Shown here one piece after another: positions 17,847-27,051 of a stretch of DNA of 64,000 nucleotides. Positions within the stretch are counted from its first letter, which is position 1. The number at the start of each line of letters is the position of its first letter. This stretch comes from Fuscovulum blasticum DSM 2131 (GTDB taxonomy: Bacteria; Pseudomonadota; Alphaproteobacteria; Rhodobacterales; Rhodobacteraceae). The stretch lies in contig NZ_PZKE01000010.1 of assembly GCF_003034965.1 (NCBI RefSeq), forward strand, positions 1-64,000, in the 5' to 3' direction. The notes beneath the pieces were generated by a model, which did not search any database, had not been told where the DNA came from, and saw only the letters and a program-made list of their open reading frames with translations. The position numbers were made by a program, and so were the translations under genes.

Positions 17847-18728
17847 TCAGACCGCGGCCGCAAAGGCGGCGCGGTAATGGTCCATCTGCATCCGTGTTGC
17901 CAGAACGGCGTTCTTCATCAGGATCGCCACCGTCACCGGCCCCACCCCGCCCGGCACCGGGGTGATCCAGCCGGCCACCTGGGCGCAACTGTCGAAATCG
18001 GCGTCGCCCACCACCCGCCCGTCGGCGGTGCGGTTGATGCCGATGTCGATCAGCGCCGCGCCGGGTTTCAGCATCGCCCCCGTCACCAGCCCCGGCTTGC
18101 CGACCGCCACGAACACGGCATCCGCCGCGCGCGAATGCAGCGCGACCTGGCGCGTCATGTGGTGGCACACCGTCACCGTGGCCCCCAGCCCCATCATCAG
18201 AAAGGCAATCGGCTTGCCGACAATCTCGCTGTGGCCAATCACGCAGACATCCAGCCCTTCCATCTTCAGCGGCAGGGTCTTCAGGATTTCCACCGCGGCA
18301 ACCGCCGTGCAGGGGCCAAGCGTCAGGTCATTATAGACGATGTTCCCGATCGAGGCCGGGTGCATCCCTTCCACATCCTTCAGCGGATGCACGGCCTTTT
18401 GCAGCGCCTTCACCGGAATATGCCCGGGCAGCGGGCGCTGGATGATGATGCCGTTCACCCGCGGGTCGGCGTTCAGGCCGGCGATGACGCCCGTCAACTG
18501 CTCAAGGCTGATCGTCTCGGGGTAATTGCGCGATTCGAAGGCCACACCGGCGGCCTCGGCCTGCCGGTGCTGGTTGCGAACGTAAAGCTCCGCCGCCGCC
18601 ACATCGCCCACCGAAATCGAGATCAGCTTCGGCACCCAGCCCGCGGCGGCCAGCGCCTCGGCATCGGCCCGCACATCCGCACGCATTCGGGCCGCGATGG
18701 CCTTGCCGTCAATCAGGGTGGCGGTCAT
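17847..18728 (-). CDS. FolD paralogue lacking the catalytic lysine
   Basis: 293 residues and clearly FolD-fold, but changed at key positions. The YxxxK motif reads YVRNQ (Tyr49, Gln53 where Lys belongs). The conserved DVDGF is DVEGM (Glu120). The PCTPxG substrate loop is PCTAVA. The NADP site VIGHSEIVGKP and the QRPLP loop are kept. In human and bacterial enzymes the lysine is needed for cyclohydrolase activity, and a Lys-to-Gln change there is known to leave dehydrogenase activity, so a dehydrogenase-only or altered-substrate role is inferred. It sits between folD and a small membrane protein gene, which overlaps its start by 20 bases. The start ATG 18728 aligns with folD. Confidence 0.88.
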   Translation of the reverse strand: MTATLIDGKAIAARMRADVRADAEALAAAGWVPKLISISVGDVAAAELYVRNQHRQAEAAGVAFESRNYPETISLEQLTGVIAGLNADPRVNGIIIQRPLPGHIPVKALQKAVHPLKDVEGMHPASIGNIVYNDLTLGPCTAVAAVEILKTLPLKMEGLDVCVIGHSEIVGKPIAFLMMGLGATVTVCHHMTRQVALHSRAADAVFVAVGKPGLVTGAMLKPGAALIDIGINRTADGRVVGDADFDSCAQVAGWITPVPGGVGPVTVAILMKNAVLATRMQMDHYRAAFAAAV

Positions 18729-19008
18729 TCGTTGTTTCGTCCTTGATCGGGCGCAGCGTATGCGCCTCGTAGCGGTAGTATCTCAGCAAGGCACTCCAGG
18801 GGTATTTCAGAAGGAAGATACCAGTCACCAGCGAGGCGATGCCCAACCTGCCGACACGGCGTCCCCCCTTAACTCCGAAGATCGTCAGCAAATAGACGGG
18901 GAGCACCGCGCAAACGACCAGAAACGCACCGGAAAAGACAGCAAACAACAGGGCAAGTACAACCTCCAGCAACCTTCCTCCTGGCCTGCCGTGGTGTGTT
19001 GCCACCAT
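18709..19008 (-). CDS. Small inner-membrane protein, unknown
   Basis: 99 residues. Two hydrophobic segments are visible: LLEVVLALLFAVFSGAFLVVCAVLPVYLL (about 13-41, possibly one long or two short helices) and IASLVTGIFLLKYPWSALL (about 57-75), then a charged tail. I do not recognise the family. ATG 19008 directly follows the chorismate mutase stop (TGA then ATG) and has AAGGGA upstream, so translation is probably coupled; its 3' end overlaps the FolD-paralogue start by 20 bases. Base composition is less GC-rich than the neighbours. The tight packing supports a real gene in the one-carbon operon. Confidence 0.7.
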   Translation of the reverse strand: MVATHHGRPGGRLLEVVLALLFAVFSGAFLVVCAVLPVYLLTIFGVKGGRRVGRLGIASLVTGIFLLKYPWSALLRYYRYEAHTLRPIKDETTNDRHPD

Positions 19009-19320
19009 TCATCCCTTCCGCAGACTGTCCGGCCCAAGGCGGCTTTCTTCCCGCGCGATGGACCAGTCGATCAGACGCCGCCACAGCTTTTCCACCAGAT
19101 CGGGCGGCAGCCCGTAGGTTTCGGCGTGGCGGCGCACGTTCTGCACCACCTCTTCCACGCGGTCGTTGATCCGGGCCGGCAGGTCCACCCCCGCCTTGAT
19201 CTCGGCCGCGCGGTCGATATAGCCCGCCCGTTCTGCAAACAGCCGGACAAGATCATCATCCAGCCGGTCGATCTCGGCCCGGATATGGGCCATGGTCGTG
19301 CAATCAGCAGGCTTGCGCAT
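19009..19320 (-). CDS. Chorismate mutase, AroQ type
   Basis: 103 residues, all helical, the size of a stand-alone AroQ domain. Recognisable pieces are IRAEIDRLDDDLVRLFAERAGY (helix 1 with its active-site arginine), AARIND-like PARINDRVEEVVQNVRRHAE and LWRRLIDWSIAREESRL. It would turn chorismate into prephenate, the first step towards phenylalanine and tyrosine; isochorismate-pyruvate lyase (PchB) is a close relative and not excluded. ATG 19320 has AGAAGGGA nine bases upstream. The gene lies between fhs and the folD pair on the same strand with 66 bases and 0 bases of spacing, an unexpected partner for folate genes. Confidence 0.85.
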   Translation of the reverse strand: MRKPADCTTMAHIRAEIDRLDDDLVRLFAERAGYIDRAAEIKAGVDLPARINDRVEEVVQNVRRHAETYGLPPDLVEKLWRRLIDWSIAREESRLGPDSLRKG

Positions 19321-19386
19321 CGTCTTGGTCCCTTCTGGTCGGCCCAAGGAATTAGCCGGGCCGACCGGAAAGGGCAATGCGGCGGC

Positions 19387-21063
19387 TTAGAACAGCCCCT
19401 CGACAAAGCCCTGATCGTTCAGCCGGATCACCTCGGCCGACGGCACCTTGGGCAGGCCCGGCATCGTCATGATCTCGCCGCAGATCACCACGATGAACCC
19501 GGCCCCGGCCGAAAGCCGCACCTCGCGCACCGGAACCGAATGGCCGGTGGGCGCGCCACGCAGGTTCGGATCGGTGCTGAACGAATACTGGGTCTTGGCC
19601 ATGCAGATCGGCAGATGGCCGTAACCCGCCGCTTCCCAGGCCTTGAGCTGGTCGCGGATCGACTTGTCGGCCAGCACCTCGTCGGCGTGGTAGATGCGCT
19701 TGGCAATGGTCTCGATCTTCTGGAACAGGCCCATCTCGTCGGGGTAAAGCGGCGCGAAATTGGCGCTGCCGCCTTCGGCCAGCGCGACAACCTTCTTCGC
19801 CAGCGCCTCGATCCCTTCCGATCCCTTCGCCCAGTGCTGGCACAGGATCGCCTCGGCGCCCTGCGCCGCGACATATTCCTTCACCGCGGCGATTTCCGCG
19901 TCGGTGTCGCTGTAGAAGTGGTTGATCGCCACCACCACCGGCACACCGAAGGATTTGACGTTGGCGATATGGCGGCCAAGGTTCGGGCAGCCCTTCTTGA
20001 CCGCCTCGATGTTCTCGGTGCCCAGATCGGCCTTGGCGACGCCGCCGTTCATCTTCATGGCGCGGACGGTGGCCACGATCACCGCCGCCGAAGGCTTCAG
20101 CCCCGCCTTGCGGCATTTGATGTCAAAGAACTTTTCGGCGCCCAGATCGGCCCCGAAACCGGCCTCTGTCACCACATATTCCCCCAATTTCAGCGCGGTC
20201 TTGGTGGCGATCACACTGTTGCAGCCATGGGCGATGTTGGCAAACGGGCCGCCATGCACGAAGGCCGGGTTGTTCTCCAGCGTCTGCACCAGGTTCGGCT
20301 GCATCGCGTCCTTCAGCAGAACGGTCATCGCACCGTCGGCCTTGATGTCGCGGGCATAGATCGGCCTCTTCTCGCGGGTATAGGCCACCACGATGTCGCC
20401 CAGCCGCTTTTGCAGGTCTTCCAGATCGTTCGACAGGCACAGGATCGCCATCACTTCGCTTGCGACCGTGATGTCGAACCCGGTCTGGCGCGGAAAGCCG
20501 TTCGACACGCCGCCCAGGTTCACCACAATGTCGCGCAGCGCGCGGTCGTTCATGTCCATCACCCGGCGCCACACCACGCGGCGGGCGTCGATCTGCAATT
20601 CGTTGCCCCAGTAGATGTGGTTGTCGATCATCGCCGACAGCAGGTTGTGTGCGCTGGTGATCGCGTGGAAGTCGCCGGTGAAGTGAAGGTTCATCTCCTC
20701 CATCGGCACCACCTGCGCCATGCCGCCGCCGGCCGCCCCGCCCTTCATCCCGAAGTTCGGGCCAAGGCTGGCTTCGCGGATGCAGATCACCGCCTTCTTG
20801 CCGATGCGGTTCAGCCCGTCGCCCAGACCCACGGTGGTGGTGGTCTTGCCTTCGCCGGCGGGCGTCGGGTTGATCGCGGTGACCAGGATCAGCTTGCCAT
20901 CGGGCTTGCCCGCAAGACCCTTGATGAACTCCTGGCTGACCTTGGCCTTGTCATGGCCATAGGGCAGCAGGCTTTCGGACGGGATGCCAAGTTTGGCCCC
21001 GATTTCCATGATGTTCTTCTTCTTGGCTTCGCGCGCAATTTCGATGTCGGTCTTGAAGGCCAT
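19387..21063 (-). CDS. fhs: Formate--tetrahydrofolate ligase
   Basis: 558 residues, the family length. ATP-dependent formation of 10-formyl-THF from formate and THF. The P-loop is [19 protein letters not shown] (about 68-86), followed by [34 protein letters not shown] and [13 protein letters not shown], all family signatures. ATG 21063 has AGGGAG seven bases upstream. With the two folD genes downstream it makes a formate/methylene-THF interconversion unit, as used for C1 from glycine, DMSP or methylated compounds in marine relatives. The upstream 169 bases carry repeats and a palindrome that may control it. Confidence 0.97.
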   Translation of the reverse strand: MAFKTDIEIAREAKKKNIMEIGAKLGIPSESLLPYGHDKAKVSQEFIKGLAGKPDGKLILVTAINPTPAGEGKTTTTVGLGDGLNRIGKKAVICIREASLGPNFGMKGGAAGGGMAQVVPMEEMNLHFTGDFHAITSAHNLLSAMIDNHIYWGNELQIDARRVVWRRVMDMNDRALRDIVVNLGGVSNGFPRQTGFDITVASEVMAILCLSNDLEDLQKRLGDIVVAYTREKRPIYARDIKADGAMTVLLKDAMQPNLVQTLENNPAFVHGGPFANIAHGCNSVIATKTALKLGEYVVTEAGFGADLGAEKFFDIKCRKAGLKPSAAVIVATVRAMKMNGGVAKADLGTENIEAVKKGCPNLGRHIANVKSFGVPVVVAINHFYSDTDAEIAAVKEYVAAQGAEAILCQHWAKGSEGIEALAKKVVALAEGGSANFAPLYPDEMGLFQKIETIAKRIYHADEVLADKSIRDQLKAWEAAGYGHLPICMAKTQYSFSTDPNLRGAPTGHSVPVREVRLSAGAGFIVVICGEIMTMPGLPKVPSAEVIRLNDQGFVEGLF

Positions 21064-21103
21064 GTCGCACTCCCTGGGGGCCCGGTTTCTTGCCGGATGT
21101 TCC

Positions 21104-21198
21104 GTTAGCGACGTGATACCGGGCGATCCGCCCGGTTCGAGGCCGGTTTGCGACGTGTTCCCCGCGAAATTCGGCGTGGCCGGTTTCCGATCGGAAAC
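21104..21198 (-). promoter_or_regulatory. Candidate control region upstream of fhs
   Basis: On the minus strand two near-identical 12-mers, CACGTCGCAAAC (21157-21146) and CACGTCGCTAAC (21115-21104), lie exactly 42 bases apart, four helical turns. Further upstream is a perfect 16-bp palindrome GTTTCCGATCGGAAAC (21183-21198). Together they suggest regulator binding sites; no strong -10/-35 pair was recognised. Confidence 0.35.
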
Positions 21199-21232
21199 TC
21201 GCGAACAAGGAACGCAACGATGGGCCGGCGCC

Positions 21233-21847
21233 TTAGCCCGCCGCCCCGGCCCGCGCGGCCTCCAGATGCGCCCAAACCCGCTGGTCGGGCACATGCAGCA
21301 CCAGCGAATCGCCCAGGCGCAGCGTGCCTTCCCGCTCCACCCAGGCGGTCACGCCGCGCCGGCCCCTGGCCGCGGTCTTGAACGCCTTGCCCTGCCCGCC
21401 CGTGGCCTTGGCCATGGTCACCGCCGGTTCCTGGCAGGGGCGGTTTTCCATGTCCACCACCAGCGTCACCCCGTCCGGCCCCTGCAACCGCGATGACGGC
21501 GGCAGGAAGCTGAAATCGGGCAGCCCGGCAATCACCACGCTGGCCCCCAGCCAGGCCGGGTCGATCCGCTCCATCTCCAGGCGGGCGGCGATTTCGGCCA
21601 GATCCTCGGCCGACACCAGGCACAGTTGCCGCGCATTGCGGATCGTCGTGCCGCGCGGATGCTGCGCCAGCACCCGGCTGCAGGACGGGCGGGTCAGCCC
21701 GGCATGAACCTCGGGCGCAAAGCCGGCAAAGGTCAGCGGCATTTCCGCCACCGGCTCGCCAAAGATCTCCAGCTTTTCCACCGGCCGGCGCTGCACGCCC
21801 AGCCAGGTGACAGTGCCGCGGAATTGGGTGGGGATCAGGGCAGGCAT
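21233..21847 (-). CDS. MOSC domain-containing protein
   Basis: 204 residues. The MOSC beta-barrel features are [21 protein letters not shown] with the conserved cysteine (about residue 56), [16 protein letters not shown], the acidic-loop stretch and [19 protein letters not shown] near the C-terminus. MOSC domains bind a sulfur or molybdenum-cofactor species in sulfurtransfer reactions; the specific reaction here is not known. It lacks the N-terminal barrel of YcbX. Single gene, downstream of a CorA-like transporter gene on the same strand (about 25 bases apart). Confidence 0.85.
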   Translation of the reverse strand: MPALIPTQFRGTVTWLGVQRRPVEKLEIFGEPVAEMPLTFAGFAPEVHAGLTRPSCSRVLAQHPRGTTIRNARQLCLVSAEDLAEIAARLEMERIDPAWLGASVVIAGLPDFSFLPPSSRLQGPDGVTLVVDMENRPCQEPAVTMAKATGGQGKAFKTAARGRRGVTAWVEREGTLRLGDSLVLHVPDQRVWAHLEAARAGAAG

Positions 21848-21872
21848 TCTTGCACCTCCGGGAATGCGACAG

Positions 21873-22853
21873 TCACAGCCATTTCTTCCAGCGGAAGATC
21901 AGCCAGGGCACCAGCGCCGAAAGCACCATGGCCACCAGCGCCATCGGATAGCCCCACTCCCATTTCACCTCCGGCATGTGTTCGAAGTTCATCCCGTAGA
22001 TGCTGGCAATCAGTGTCGGCGGCAGGAAGACGAAGGCGACCACCGAGAAGATCTTGATGATGTCGGATTGCTGGATGTTGATCACCCCCAGCGTGGCGTC
22101 CAGTTGGAACAGGATCTTGCGCTCTTGCGTTCCGGCGGTTTCCTGAAGCGATTTCACGTCGCGCATCAGCACCTTCAGCCGCGTCTTGTCGATGCCCTTC
22201 AGCGCCGACAGCGCCGCCGCCCCGCCCGAGGGCACCGACAGGAACCCCAGCATCCGCTGGATCGTCGCCAGGCTTTCCGAAACCTTGCCGTTCAGGTCTT
22301 CCGCCCGGCCGATCCGCTGCATGATCACCGCCAGCGTCTGCGCCCGGCCCTTGGGGCGATGCGCCTCGAAGATGGCACGGGTCAGCGCGTCCAGCTTGCG
22401 CATCTCGCCCTCCAGAATGTCGGCCAGACGGTCCACCAGCGTTTCCAGCAGCGCCAGCATGGTGGATTGCCCATTGGTGCAGCCCAACGGCTGCGCGACC
22501 ACCCGCTCGGCGAAATAGGCCATCGACCGCGGCGCGTGATAGCGCACCGTCACCAGACGTTCCCGCGTCAGCACAAAGGTGACAGGGCCGGTTTCCGGGT
22601 CTTTGCCCACCGGCATGGCCACCACCTGCGCGGTCAGGAACAGCGCGCCCCGCTCATCATAAAGCCGCGACGACACCTCGATTTCCTGCATGTCCTCGCG
22701 GGTGGGAATGTCCAGCCCCAGCGCGGCCTCCACCGCATCTTCCTCGGCCGGGGTCGGGGCTTCCAGGTCAATCCAGACGGCATCCAGCAGACCGCCATCC
22801 TCGGGGTCTATACGCTCCAGCCGGTTGTCGCGCGCCCGATATGCCGTGATCAT
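21873..22853 (-). CDS. CorA-family divalent cation transporter
   Basis: 326 residues. A long soluble alpha/beta N-terminal domain with helices (about 1-260) is followed by two C-terminal membrane helices (FSVVAFVFLPPTLIASIYGM and YPMALVAMVLSALVPWLIF) joined by the family hallmark YGMNFEHMPE. Relatives conduct Mg2+, Co2+ or Ni2+ into the cell. ATG 22853 has GGAGAG about six bases upstream; an extra 14 in-frame residues upstream look non-native. Together with the MOSC gene it may form a two-gene unit. Confidence 0.93.
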   Translation of the reverse strand: MITAYRARDNRLERIDPEDGGLLDAVWIDLEAPTPAEEDAVEAALGLDIPTREDMQEIEVSSRLYDERGALFLTAQVVAMPVGKDPETGPVTFVLTRERLVTVRYHAPRSMAYFAERVVAQPLGCTNGQSTMLALLETLVDRLADILEGEMRKLDALTRAIFEAHRPKGRAQTLAVIMQRIGRAEDLNGKVSESLATIQRMLGFLSVPSGGAAALSALKGIDKTRLKVLMRDVKSLQETAGTQERKILFQLDATLGVINIQQSDIIKIFSVVAFVFLPPTLIASIYGMNFEHMPEVKWEWGYPMALVAMVLSALVPWLIFRWKKWL

Positions 22854-22911
22854 CGCCGCTCTCCGCAAGGCTGTTGGTGGGACGACCCTAGCCAAGCCCG
22901 GCCAAAAGCAA

Positions 22912-22935
22912 AAGGCCCCGCCAAAGCGGGGCCTT
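22912..22935 (-). terminator. Intrinsic terminator after ftsH
   Basis: On the minus strand AAGGCCCCGC-TTTG-GCGGGGCCTT is a perfect 10-bp stem with a 4-base loop followed by TTGCTTTTGG, the most terminator-like hairpin in the window. It ends the long ybgC/tol-ftsH run, 17 bases after the ftsH stop. Confidence 0.8.
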
Positions 22936-22951
22936 CCTGTCTGGCGGGCCT

Positions 22952-24862
22952 TTACAGCGGCGCCGGTTCCGGGTCGGGCTTCGGCGACCGGGGCTTTTTC
23001 GTCTTGGGAATCGCCGCCACAGACGGCGCCCCGCCGCCCGGCGCGGGCGTGTCGGCATCGTCGTCCTCGCCCAGCTTCTCGCCCGCAATCACCTTGCGGA
23101 TCTCGTCGCCGGTCAGGGTTTCGTATTCCAGCAGCCCCTTGGCCAGCCGTTCCCAGTCTTCCTGACGCTCGATCAGAATGTTGCGGGCCTTTTCATAGCC
23201 CTCGTCGATCAGGCGCTTCACTTCCTGCTCGATCGCCCGCTTCGTCTCGGCCGAAACCGAGAAGCCGCCGGTGTTGCCCTGATAGCCTTCGGCGGCTTCG
23301 GCATAGTCGATATTGCCCACCACATCCGACATGCCCCAGCGCAGCACCATGGCGCGGGCCAGCGCCGATGCCTGCTGAATGTCGCCCGACGGTCCGTTCG
23401 ACACCGACTCGGCGCCCCATTTCAGGATTTCGGCCGCCTTGCCCGCCATGGTCATGGCGATGCGCTGCTCGCACTGGTCCTTGTGCCAGTTCAGCCGGTC
23501 CATTTCGGGCAGGCTCATCACCATGCCAAGCGCGCCGCCGCGCGGGATGATCGTCGCCTTGTAGACCGGGTCGCATTTCGGCAGGCTCATCCCGACGATG
23601 GCATGGCCGGCCTCGTGATAGGCGGTCATTTCCTTCTGGTCCTGCGTCAGCACCATGCTGCGACGCTCGGCCCCCATCATCACCTTGTCCTTGGCGTTCT
23701 CAAAATCCACCATGGTGACAAAGCGGCGGCCCGCCCGCGCGGCCATCAGCGCCGCCTCGTTCACCAGGTTCATCAGGTCCGCACCCGAGAAGCCCGGCGA
23801 CCCGCGCGCGATGGTGCGCAGGTCAACATCCGGCCCCAGCGGCACCTTGCGGGCGTGAACCGACAGGATCTTCTCGCGCCCCTTGATATCGGGGTTCGGC
23901 ACATGAATCTGGCGGTCAAACCGGCCGGGCCGCAGCAGGGCGGGGTCCAGCACGTCCTTGCGGTTGGTGGCCGCGATGATGATCACGCCCTCATTCGCCT
24001 CGAACCCGTCCATTTCCACCAGAAGCTGGTTCAGCGTCTGCTCGCGCTCGTCGTTGCCGCCGCCGATGCCCACGCCGCGCGCACGGCCCACGGCGTCGAT
24101 TTCGTCGATGAAGACGATGCAGGGCGCGTTCTTCTTGGCCTGTTCGAACATGTCGCGCACACGGGATGCGCCGACGCCCACGAACATTTCCACGAAGTCA
24201 GAGCCCGAAATGGTGAAGAACGGCACCCCCGCCTCGCCCGCAATGGCGCGGGCCAGCAGGGTTTTCCCGGTGCCGGGCGGGCCAACCAGCAGCGCGCCCT
24301 TCGGGATCTTGCCGCCCAGACGGCTGAACTTCTGCGGGTTGCGCAGGAATTCGACGATCTCTTCCAGCTCTTCCTTGGCCTCGTCGATGCCGGCCACATC
24401 GTCAAAGGTGACACGGCCGTTCTTCTCGGTCAGCAGCTTGGCCTTCGACTTGCCGAACCCCATGGCGCCGCCCCGGCCACCGCCCTGCATCCGGTTCATG
24501 AAGAAGATCCAGATGCCGATCAGCACAAGGAAGGGCAGGAAGGTCATCAGCAGCGACATGAAGCCAGATTGCTGTTGCGGCGTGGCCTGCACCTCGATGC
24601 CCTTGCCGATCAGCCGGTCGGCCAGGATTTCGCCTTCCGGCCGGATCGTGGTGTAGGTCGAACCGTCCGACCCGCGCACGATCACCCGCTCGCCATCCAG
24701 CGTGACACTGGCAACCTTGCCGGAATCAACCTGGGCGATGAAGTCCGAATAGGACAGGGTCCGCGATGACAGGGCCGTCTGCCCCCCGGAAAACAGATTG
24801 AAAAGCGCCAGGATCAGCAGCAGCAGAACGACCCAGAAGGCGATGTTTCGTGCATTGTTCAC
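22952..24862 (-). CDS. ftsH: ATP-dependent zinc metalloprotease FtsH
   Basis: 636 residues, usual length. Membrane-anchored AAA+ protease that degrades misfolded membrane proteins and regulators such as LpxC/RpoH in relatives. Two N-terminal helices ([18 protein letters not shown], 7-24; [19 protein letters not shown], 104-122) flank a periplasmic domain, then Walker A GPPGTGKT (194-201), Walker B FIDEIDA, second region of homology and the zinc site HEAGH (about 420). The C-terminus is disordered and rich in D, P and K. It is the last gene of the ybgC-tol-tilS run and ends at a terminator. Confidence 0.98.
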   Translation of the reverse strand: MNNARNIAFWVVLLLLILALFNLFSGGQTALSSRTLSYSDFIAQVDSGKVASVTLDGERVIVRGSDGSTYTTIRPEGEILADRLIGKGIEVQATPQQQSGFMSLLMTFLPFLVLIGIWIFFMNRMQGGGRGGAMGFGKSKAKLLTEKNGRVTFDDVAGIDEAKEELEEIVEFLRNPQKFSRLGGKIPKGALLVGPPGTGKTLLARAIAGEAGVPFFTISGSDFVEMFVGVGASRVRDMFEQAKKNAPCIVFIDEIDAVGRARGVGIGGGNDEREQTLNQLLVEMDGFEANEGVIIIAATNRKDVLDPALLRPGRFDRQIHVPNPDIKGREKILSVHARKVPLGPDVDLRTIARGSPGFSGADLMNLVNEAALMAARAGRRFVTMVDFENAKDKVMMGAERRSMVLTQDQKEMTAYHEAGHAIVGMSLPKCDPVYKATIIPRGGALGMVMSLPEMDRLNWHKDQCEQRIAMTMAGKAAEILKWGAESVSNGPSGDIQQASALARAMVLRWGMSDVVGNIDYAEAAEGYQGNTGGFSVSAETKRAIEQEVKRLIDEGYEKARNILIERQEDWERLAKGLLEYETLTGDEIRKVIAGEKLGEDDDADTPAPGGGAPSVAAIPKTKKPRSPKPDPEPAPL

Positions 24863-24939
24863 GAAAAGACTCCCGCATTGCCCGCGCGCCCGTCTCGGGC
24901 CGCGGTCTTGTCTCCAAGATAGTCAGATGTGGGCAGGGT

Positions 24940-26220
24940 TCAATGCGATAACAGGAAACTTCCGAAATCCGGCGCCGTTTCCGCGCCCCAGCCGGCGCCA
25001 AACCCCGCGCAAGGCGCCGCGATCAGCGTTTCGCCCTGCCAGATGGCCGGGCTTGCCTCCAGCACCGGCCGCGCAATTCCCGTCGCCCGCCAGTCCGGGC
25101 AAAGCCGCAAACCGGCCGCGCCAAGGGCGCGGATCTCCAGCCCCGCACCACCCGGCCCGGTAACGCGCCAACGCCCGTCCCAGATCTGTCCAAGCGGCAC
25201 CGCGCCCTGCACGGCCCGCATCTCGCGCGTCACGCTTACCCTGCCCGCCTTCTGGCGGAACCGGCAGCCGCCCAGCGTGGCCTCGCGGCCCTCGCGCAAG
25301 CCCGCGGTCAGGGCGGCAATCTTGGCGGCCCGGGGCGGATGGTCCGCCCCCCCGATCCAGCGCACCATCGCCACCAGCAGCCGCCGCGCCACCTCGGCAT
25401 CGCAGGCCCACAGCGCGCAGGCGTCGAACATCAGCCCCCCCGCCCCCTCGGCCACCAGATCGCGCCCGGCTTGGGCAACGGCCCCCGTCACCACACCCTG
25501 CGCCATCGCCAGATGGTCGATGACCGCAGCCAGCCGATCCACCGTAATGCCCAGCGGCTTCAGCGCGCCAAGCGCCCGCCGCGCCCGGACGCGGGTGAAA
25601 CGGTCATTGTCATTCGACGGATCGTCGATCCAGGCCACGCCCCGCCGGGCCAGATAGCCGCGCAGATCGGCGCGGGTCTGGCGCAGGAACGGGCGGTGGA
25701 AGCGCACGCCGCCTTCCGCAAAGCTGCCGCTCATCCCGGTCAGCCCGTCCAGCCCCGCCTCGCGGGCAAGCCCCATCAGGAAGGTCTCGGCCTGATCATC
25801 GGCGGTATGGGCCAGCGCAATATCCCCGATGCCCGCTGCCACGGCCCAATCGGCCATCAGCCGATAGCGCGCCCGCCGCGCCGTCTGCATCAGATTGCCC
25901 TCGATACGGCCGCCATGATCCCAGACCAGCACCCGATGCGGCAGCCCCAGACCGGCACAGATGCCGGCCACAAACTCGGCTTCCGCAGCCGCCTCGGGCC
26001 GTAGCCCGTGGTCCACGGTCACCACCTGCAAGGCCCGGCCCGCCGTCGCGGCGGCCTCGGCCATCAGATGCAGCATCGCCAGGGAATCGCTGCCGCCCGA
26101 AACGGCAAGGCCAAGCGCCCCGTGCGGGGGGCCGGTCCGGTCAAGGCCCTGTCGGGCCACCTGCAAAAGGCGGGCGTCGCTGCCCGCGCCGGTCAGCCCG
26201 CCGCCTGCGCTTACGGGCAC
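24940..26220 (-). CDS. tilS: tRNA(Ile)-lysidine synthetase
   Basis: 426 residues. Converts cytidine-34 of the tRNA-Ile CAU anticodon to lysidine, giving AUA decoding; essential in most bacteria. The PP-loop SGGSDSLAMLHL sits at about 40-51, followed by TVDHGLRPEA, HTADDQAETFLMGLAREAGLDGL and PFLRQTRADLRGYL. The C-terminal part is the weaker TilS-C region. The start is GTG 26220, overlapping the cpoB stop by 10 bases, so translation is probably coupled. The tilS-ftsH tail after pal-cpoB is the standard alphaproteobacterial order. Confidence 0.95.
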   Translation of the reverse strand: MPVSAGGGLTGAGSDARLLQVARQGLDRTGPPHGALGLAVSGGSDSLAMLHLMAEAAATAGRALQVVTVDHGLRPEAAAEAEFVAGICAGLGLPHRVLVWDHGGRIEGNLMQTARRARYRLMADWAVAAGIGDIALAHTADDQAETFLMGLAREAGLDGLTGMSGSFAEGGVRFHRPFLRQTRADLRGYLARRGVAWIDDPSNDNDRFTRVRARRALGALKPLGITVDRLAAVIDHLAMAQGVVTGAVAQAGRDLVAEGAGGLMFDACALWACDAEVARRLLVAMVRWIGGADHPPRAAKIAALTAGLREGREATLGGCRFRQKAGRVSVTREMRAVQGAVPLGQIWDGRWRVTGPGGAGLEIRALGAAGLRLCPDWRATGIARPVLEASPAIWQGETLIAAPCAGFGAGWGAETAPDFGSFLLSH

Positions 26221-27047
26221 CCCAGCCCCTGCATGGCGACCGGCGCCTGCGTTGCGGCCTGTGACGCCGGATATTGCGTGGACACCTCGGCCAGCGTCAC
26301 GCAGGCCTCGGGCGTCTGGCCCAGGGCGCCCAGCGCCTGCCCCAGTTTCAGCAGCGCGTCCGGCGCGAACTGGCCCTGCGGATCGGCGGAATAGGCGTCC
26401 AGATAGGCGCGGGCCGCGTTGGACGTCTCACCCAGGCTGGTCAGCGCCTCGCCCCGCAGATAGTTCGCCTCGGGGATCAGCGGCCCGCCAGGATAGGATT
26501 GGGCATAGGCCTCAAAGAGCGTTGCAGCTTGGCGAAAGTCACCTTGACCGAGCACCCCCTTGGCCCGGTCGAAGTCGTCTTTTTCTGCGACGGCCATTTC
26601 TGCACCGCCTGTTGCACTGGATGTGGTGCCCGTGGGGGCCGGCGCCGCCGCAGGGGCCGCAGCCCCGGTCGCGCCGCCCAGCACCGAGGTCTTGCCAAGG
26701 TTCATCGGGTCGCAACCCTCGGTCACCTCGCACAGGCGGTACTCGATATCGCCGATCCGGTTGGTGCCGTCCGCCACCACCCGGTTCAGCCGCAGTTCAA
26801 CGTCCTCGGCGCGCGAGGTCAGCCGCGCCAGCGCGGCCTCGATCGCATCCATCCGTTGCAGCGCATCGCCGCCGCCGAAGCTGGCCGAGGCGCCGCTGGC
26901 CACGGTCTCGGCCTTCAGCGCGTTGAATTCGGCCGCAAGCTGGCCCAGCTCGACCCGGATGTCCGCCAGCGTCTGCGCCTTGTCCTGCGCAAGCGCGGCG
27001 ACGGGAAGCGCCGTCAGCAGAAGGGCAAGTCGCAGGGTACGACGCAT
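26211..27047 (-). CDS. cpoB: Tol-Pal system protein CpoB (YbgF)
   Basis: 278 residues with a signal peptide (LRLALLLTALPVAALAQ, cleaved near residue 20). An N-terminal coiled coil (LADIRVELGQLAAEFNALKAE onwards, with ALQRMDAIEAALARLTSRAEDVELRL) and a low-complexity A/P linker lead to TPR-like repeats (FDRAKGVLGQGDFRQAATLFEAYAQSYPGG; NAARAYLDAYSADPQG). CpoB works in the periplasm, linking Tol-Pal constriction to peptidoglycan synthesis. Its own stop overlaps tilS; it starts 4 bases after pal. Confidence 0.93.
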   Translation of the reverse strand: MRRTLRLALLLTALPVAALAQDKAQTLADIRVELGQLAAEFNALKAETVASGASASFGGGDALQRMDAIEAALARLTSRAEDVELRLNRVVADGTNRIGDIEYRLCEVTEGCDPMNLGKTSVLGGATGAAAPAAAPAPTGTTSSATGGAEMAVAEKDDFDRAKGVLGQGDFRQAATLFEAYAQSYPGGPLIPEANYLRGEALTSLGETSNAARAYLDAYSADPQGQFAPDALLKLGQALGALGQTPEACVTLAEVSTQYPASQAATQAPVAMQGLGCP

Positions 27048-27051
27048 CGCG

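Noticed and set aside
15931-18168. Large open frame of 745 codons antisense to the helicase and folD genes
   Set aside because: It is a GC-driven shadow: it overlaps three well-supported genes on the opposite or same strand and its translation is low-complexity R/G/A/P text with no motif.
18709-18728. Frameshift or misplaced start where the small membrane protein overlaps the FolD paralogue
   Set aside because: Both frames are intact, each has a plausible start and the overlap is only 20 bases, so coupling is more likely than an error.
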